Assembly: GCA_011109175.1 (NCBI GenBank) | Contig: RDEW01000022.1 | Coordinates: 124,001 to 188,000, forward strand | From: Dicyema japonicum | Lineage: Eukaryota > Dicyemida > Rhombozoa > Dicyemidae | Reading direction: 5' to 3' | DNA: 64,000 bases | Shown: positions 59,009-64,000 of the stretch, one piece after another | Position numbering within the stretch: position 1 is the first letter of the stretch | How the letters are laid out: each line of letters opens with the position of its first letter | The notes under the pieces: generated by a model | What the model saw: only the letters and a program-made list of their open reading frames with translations | Database searches by the model: none | Told to the model about the DNA's origin: nothing | Translations under genes and position numbers: made by a program

Positions 59009-59305
59009 CTAAAGGAATGGTTCGGTAAAGAGTGATTCATTACGGGATTTCATTTTGATGTAAATATTAGCAATTACGCCAGTAAGTATTATAAATAGTA
59101 CCAATGACAACACTAGTCCGAAGATTCCAATTATTTGATGTTTCGTCAGTTTTTTTATGGATTCATTTTCAGACGATATTAGTTCTTCAAAACTTATTTT
59201 ATCTAAAATTCAAACAAGTTTACTCACCATCTGCAATATTATGATGTTTAATCGTGGTTTTGTTTTTAATTTCAGTAGATGATTGTGTTTCAAAGCATCC
59301 TTCAT
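59009..59305 (-). pseudogene. 3' exons of a surface-protein family member (transmembrane copy)
   Basis: Minus strand. An exon of 78 nt (59305-59228: EGCFETQSSTEIKNKTTIKH) is joined over a 25-nt GT-AG intron (59203-59227) to a last exon of 194 nt (59202-59009), exactly the length of the last exon in the intact gene at 61.1 kb. It encodes ISSENESIKKLTKHQ, a hydrophobic segment (IIGIFGLVLSLVLFIILTGV), then a short tail ending FTEPFL. The acceptor before the first exon has changed from AG to AT. Upstream the sequence switches to an unrelated repeat at about 59330, so the extracellular part is gone. A truncated duplicate. Confidence 0.75.
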
Positions 59306-59329
59306 ATAAAATTCAGTCAGATTTATTAT

Positions 59330-59390
59330 CCTCATTTTCCAATATGGAAATCACCTCGCGTCCCCATTTTTAGAAATGTCGGATACAAGG
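59330..59390. repeat. Short dispersed repeat, copy at 63.53-63.59 kb
   Basis: atcctcattttccaatatgg followed by aa/ag-tcacctcgcgtcccc occurs here and at 63528-63585. It adjoins the truncated 5' end of the surface-protein copy and may mark the breakpoint element. Confidence 0.75.
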
Positions 59391-59829
59391 AAGTATTGGA
59401 TACACCAATTTCTGTGTTCGAATCTTATCTGGCCAAAATTGGTGGACCTTAGATATGTGTGCCTTGTGAAGGAATAAGAGTTAGTTATTGTTTTTCAAAT
59501 GTTCTTAATAGAAATGATAATATCTGAATCAAGATACTAGGTATCTTGATGTCCAAATATTTTGCCTACGTACTAAAGAAATGAATTCATATTCTCACTA
59601 AAAAAAGTGGTCTGGGATCACAGGGTACATTATTTTTCTCGTTTGCCCAAGTGATTCATTTTATTTAACCATAATAATTAGTCAATAATGGTTCCACTGA
59701 TTAATTAGAATTTTTTATTTTAAAAAATTATTCATTTAAGGATTTGTTAAGTTAATTCAATATTTGGGAGACTACGCAGAGAGGATCCGGAAATTTATGG
59801 AGGCTGGTATTATTATTATTATTAACCCA

Positions 59830-61020
59830 AGAATACCAATAGTTAATTTATTACTAAATTAAGTGATCTCGAAGGATTCAATCAGAATTCTCATTTTCTC
59901 CTCGTGCGCCTGAGATCCAACACAACTCTGTAGGTGGAGTGTTTTCAGGAATAGGTATTGGAAAGGGGTGATGTATTCCCTTCTCACAAGACACGTCGTG
60001 AATGTGTATTGTTGAGAGTTGCTTGCTTGCACAGGGTAGCAAATTAGTTTCCATTTTGTAGGATAAAGTCTTCAAGTGATGAGGGTATTAGTTTTTCTGG
60101 TTTCCAGAGATCACTAATAGTAGTGGTTTTTAAGGCCTGAATGTCCCTGTTTCTTTGTTTGTTCGTCCAGGACAGATTAATTCTCCATGACGTACAGGCA
60201 TGGCTGACAGATGGCTCAATGAATTGTTTGTACAACAATTTCAAAGCAGGGAAAGGGGTTTTAATGCCACCGAAAATAGTTTTGATTATCCCTAGCTTTC
60301 TTGAGCAGCTTCCAGAGACGGCGTCGACGTGAGATGATAAGGACATGTGTGTGTCGAAGGTAATCCCGAAGATATTCAGTTTCTTCGTGAAAGGTATTTT
60401 CGTCTGGTTGATAAATATTTCCACTGTCATTTGTTCAAGTCGTTTTCTGAGGTAAATAAAGACAAAGAAGATTTTTCAGTAGATATATCTAGCCGGTTAT
60501 AATTTAGCCAAATTTAATCTTGTGAAGGTATTCTTGTAGTCTTTCTAATGCCTTTGGGATATCTTGATCGCGGGATCCGATTAATAAGTAATCACCATAT
60601 GATAAGATGAAATCGTCTTTATTATAAGAGTTGTGGTAAATCGAACATGTATAAGTTAAATAAGGCGGGTGATAAAGGGGAACCTTGTGGACACCATTGG
60701 GTAATAATATTGAAATTGGTCCAATTCATGTATATCCGGGCCCTTCTTCCATTTATGAAGTTAGTAAACCAATGTTTTTTTTGGTGTAATCGGGGAGAAC
60801 AAACAACTTCCGGGTTAGGATTTTTCTTAAGACAGAGTCGAAGGCCTTTTATAAATCAATCGACAAACGACTGTTTTAATTTGTGTTAAAGCCTTCAATG
60901 ATAAATTAATTGACAAAAGTTAGGTTGGTAGACTGCTGCATATTATCAAAGCGACTCCAATCCACTTGAGGAGGCTTTTTTTGAAAGCATCTTAGCATTT
61001 TTTCGAAAACAGTAGGGATT
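59830..61020 (-). mobile_element. Degenerate family 2b LINE (RT to 3' end)
   Basis: Minus strand. Its 3' end lies in an (att)n stretch at 59809-59825 with the same tail as the 52.1 kb copy. C-terminal frames read ISDLWKPEKLIPSSLEDFIL and NLSWTNKQRNRDIQALKTTT. A 128-aa ORF (60430-60044) includes KLNIFGITFDTHMSLSSHVD, the 'ILGVTFD' region. Further upstream FILSYGDYLLIGS replaces the catalytic YADD with YGDY, and NGVHKVPLYHP is the decayed 'NGVPQGSPLSP'. Clearly dead. Confidence 0.7.
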
Positions 61021-61140
61021 TTTGGTATACTTTCGTTATATTTGACAAAATAAAAAATTTTGTAAAATTTTAGAATATAGACTGTAATTCAAATAATTAT
61101 AAAAATTTGAATAAATTGAAGAAGATTTGACAAATTAATA

Positions 61141-62442
61141 TTAGTTAGTTACAAAGGTTAATGGAATGCTTTCTTGTATTTCAGTATGTGATTTCGGTTT
61201 GATATAAATAACGAAAATGATACATGTGACTATTACTGCGACAACTCCACACACGATTCCAACTTTTTGAAGTTTCGTCAATTTTTTTAAGGCTTTACTT
61301 TCAGACAAAAGTAGTTTTTCAGTACTTATTTTATCTAAAATTTAGTCGGTTTACAGTATTACGATGGTTAATAGTGGTTTTTTTGTCTTTAATTTCAGTC
61401 GATATTGGTTCTTCAAAGCATCCTTCATCTAAAATTCAGTCGGATTTATTAACCATCTCCAATAAATTCAAAAATTAAATCATTGCGGAAAAATTGTAAT
61501 TTGAGAGATGAAATTTTGATAGTCACATTATTATAGTTTTGTGAGATGATTCCACAATGATAAAATCTTCCCATTTTAATTTGTTTAAATTGTTTTTCAA
61601 GTGAAACACATTTAATTCTTCTATACCCAACACAAACAGAAAAATTATGAATATGATATTTATTCTTATATTGTTTATTAGCCATAAATGTTATAGTAGT
61701 ATGATCACTAGTCAATATATATTTATATTCACTATAATAATTTGTTAAAATATTATAATCATAATCACTGAAATGCTCATCTGTTATCTAAGAATCAATG
61801 TTCATGTGTACAATTGTGTTATTGTCAATATATGATATTTTGATAATTCCACTTATTACTCCTTGGATTCTATTTTTGTTAAATAAAAACCAAATCGGCG
61901 TATTTGGGTCATTATTTGGGTTACAGTCATTAGCTAAATAAATCTTTATTAGAACCTTTTCCAGTAAAATAATCAAAATAATCATCATTGTGATATTGCA
62001 ACTTGTTCGAATAAATTGTAACAGATAAATAATTCGTAAAAATAATATGAGTAAAACCGCATCTGTAGTATTCCCCATATTTAGTTTGTGGTATCTTTGT
62101 GATATTTGTGTAATGTTTACCACCTTAATTATAACAATAAACGTACCATAAACAATTTCTGTTATTAAGTCAATAGTATAAAACTCATTGTAAAAGTGAG
62201 GAATTAGTTTAAAATTTATATTATCACGAGATAACCTATAGTCTCCACGAGTTTTCCAGTGATCTATATGTTGATCGTTTTTTAACTTCCATAAACTATT
62301 TTCCTAAAGTTAATGAAATATATACTATAGATGGATTCTCATAAATTATATATGAATCAATTAATAAATATTTCTCATAGCATATTATTTTGACGATTTT
62401 GCTTAACAGAATAAATATGATAAAATGAATAGTTCTGTTCAT
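61141..62442 (-). CDS. Intact seven-exon gene: type I membrane protein with two YxCG domains
   Basis: Minus strand. Exons 62442-62326, 62303-62147, 62123-61956, 61933-61812, 61787-61454, 61428-61363 and 61334-61141 are separated by GT-AG introns of 22, 23, 22, 24, 25 and 28 nt. Exon lengths 117, 157, 168, 122, 334, 66 and 194 sum to 1158 nt: 385 codons plus TAA, with all phases closing. The product starts with signal peptide MNRTIHFIIFILLSKIVKII(C). Domain 1 ends EYYRCGFTHIIFTNYLSV and DYFTGK; domain 2 begins NDCNPNNDPNTPIWFLFN and ends RFYHCGIISQNYN and FEFIGD. Then come a Cys-containing linker (EGCFEEPIST), a 20-22 residue transmembrane segment (GIVCGVVAVIVTCIIFVIY) and a short basic-then-polar tail ending PLTFVTN. 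Paralogues lie at 8.5, 22.0, 33.5, 35.2 and 59.0 kb. It lacks the Thr-rich mini-exons. Ligand and role unknown; an exposed parasite surface protein is my inference. Confidence 0.85.
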
Positions 62443-62569
62443 TTAATCTAAATTTTATTAGGTCAAAGTTTATTATATTTTAATTTTTGACATTATTTTT
62501 TATTTAATTATTTTAAATATTAATAATAATAGATATTTTATTACGATTTTTAAATAAATACAGTAAAGT

Positions 62570-63010
62570 CTCTCGAATCCTGCTATTTTGGGCTGAAGTC
62601 TGTTGGCCATATTCTAAAAATGCACCCAAGCACGTCAGCAGATGTTATCACGAAGGAGTACTTTGCAGCATCTGGGAAAAGATTCCTTATACATCCAATT
62701 ACGACACTTCTTAATCCTATGTTCCAATTGAAGTGGATTTGCTGAGGTTCAAGATGCCGAAGTAAACTCTACAGTATGTTTCAGAAACTAAATATAGAGT
62801 ATAACTGAGCATTCCTGCGATAAACTAGTCAGGTAAGAGAGCATCGCATTCACACAGTTAAGTTTCCACAGACCACTCGTAAAAACATTGTTCACGTGGT
62901 GATAGAACGATAGAACCAGGACAAATGTCACTCAAGATTCTCGAGTGAGTTTTTAAGGATATCATTTCGTCTAAATTTAACACAAACTCTTCTTTTGGTC
63001 CACTATCCGC
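62570..63010 (-). mobile_element. Degenerate CR1/jockey-like LINE fragment
   Basis: Minus-strand pieces read SADSGPKEEFVLNLDEM, then in another frame YHHVNNVFTSGLWKLNCVNA. They align with the 'F-T-D...LGVTFDP...HVKNVMTKGLRKLNIIKP' region of the 54.7 kb element. Frames break several times; no ends found. Confidence 0.45.
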
Positions 63011-63019
63011 AGAAAAATA

Positions 63020-64000
63020 GAATAGGAAAACTTTCGGGGAACAAAAAAATCTTTCTCTTGAGGAATTATAACTTGGTCGTGAAGTAAGTCATTTTCATAA
63101 GTCAATAGTACTAAATTTATTTTATCATAAGTTAAGGAGTCCCAGGAGGAGAAGATCTCTCAAGAACATTATCGTGAGATATAGTGATTGTCTTACACAA
63201 ACTCGTTTTCTCTGTCCTGTATATAAGTTGGTAAATCTTAGCTTCATTTTGGGTTAAGTCGAGCGTCACATAATTTCTTAGTAACAATTTTTCATGACAC
63301 CGAATGTAAATCAAACAAGAACAATCACTGGAATTCCCTTATATGCGGATGTGGGTGTATGTGATACTCGGGCTCCCATTTAATAGTTAAAGGAATAAGC
63401 AAGAAAAAAATAGCTTACAATAACTGTAAGCACTATAATAAAATAGTATTTTTAGACTGAAAACAAGCGCTTGTTCAGAACTCATGAAGTAGCAATAGTG
63501 CACTATAACATGATTCTATTATACATAATATCCTCATTTTCCAATATGGAAGTCACCTCGCGTCCCCATTTTTAGAGATGTCGGATAAAAAAAGATGTAA
63601 GTTTTGCATTCATCATCCGAAAATTGTAAAAAAAATGTTAAACGACTTTTTGTCTTTACAGTATGTTTTTTCGACTTAAATAAGGTTTTTCGATTTTTTT
63701 TCGACAAAATATTAACTTTTTATTCAGAGTTCGGATTACTTGTCTTGGAAACTTGTGATCCAGAAAATTCTTGAGTTCCGAGATAACTTTAGCGACGAAA
63801 ATAAAGGATTGAGGTAATGATGCACTGCAGGAATGTTTTAATCTCAATATCTACAAAAATAATCAACTTTAAAAATTTGATATACGAAGTATCGGATACT
63901 CTAAATTTTAGATTCGGCTCTCGGCTGTTACAAATTTTGAAGGAACGTCGACAAGTCTACATTGAGGAGGAACAAGGGAGTTAATAGTTAATTTCAAAAC
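63020..64000. other. No gene supported
   Basis: Contains the second copy of the short dispersed repeat at 63528-63585. Short ORFs on the minus strand (63132-63314, 63656-63847) show no family resemblance. Confidence 0.4.

Noticed and set aside
61454-62442. Immunoglobulin-fold assignment for the YxCG domain
   Set aside because: A Trp upstream and Y-x-C near the end recall Ig domains, but spacing and a paired first Cys are not convincing, so no fold is claimed.
63132-63314. Minus-strand ORF before the LINE fragment at 62.6-63.0 kb
   Set aside because: No recognisable motif. It could be decayed upstream LINE sequence, but nothing supports that.

Overview
The window looks like AT-rich nuclear DNA from a small metazoan parasite, most likely a dicyemid mesozoan. 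That is an inference. It rests on three things: animal gene remnants (WDR24, deoxyhypusine synthase), several animal-type non-LTR retrotransposon families (one with a 2A-like motif), and above all spliceosomal introns of only about 20-40 nt. Introns this short are a published hallmark of dicyemids. They can be verified here because exon lengths and phases close exactly when the introns are removed.

Layout. 1-12 kb: mostly non-coding DNA, LINE remnants, a 45-nt minisatellite and a degenerate member (8.5-9.4 kb, minus) of a surface-protein family. 13.4-22.5 kb: a block holding a deoxyhypusine synthase pseudogene, a decayed WDR24 gene, LINE fragments and a surface-protein gene (22.0-23.1 kb). 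27.8-34.0 kb: a second, rearranged copy of that block, invaded by a nearly full-length LINE (30.25-33.1 kb). 35.2-37.2 kb: on the minus strand, an inverted partial copy of the surface-protein gene and, beside it, an array of 28 micro-exons (24-30 nt) separated by micro-introns (about 25 nt). 38.6-44.1 kb: two large LINEs of different families. 45-53.9 kb: a proteasome-subunit-like gene, an unidentified gene and LINE tails. 54-61 kb: more LINEs and a truncated surface-protein copy. 61.1-62.4 kb: the best gene in the window, an intact seven-exon gene for a 385-residue single-pass membrane protein.

The connecting theme is a previously unnamed (to me) family of predicted type I membrane proteins. 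Members have a signal peptide, one or two copies of a domain ending in a Tyr-x-Cys-Gly motif, then Thr/Ser-rich mucin-like repeats each encoded by its own symmetric phase-1 mini-exon, or a transmembrane segment with a short tail. At least six loci of this family occur in the window, several of them truncated or inverted. The 28-exon micro-array keeps frame whichever exons are skipped, so it could generate many stalk lengths by splicing. It resembles schistosome micro-exon genes in logic, but its introns are about as short as its exons.

Most other recognisable genes are broken. The window therefore reads as a repeat-rich, duplicating region that spreads copies of this surface-protein family.
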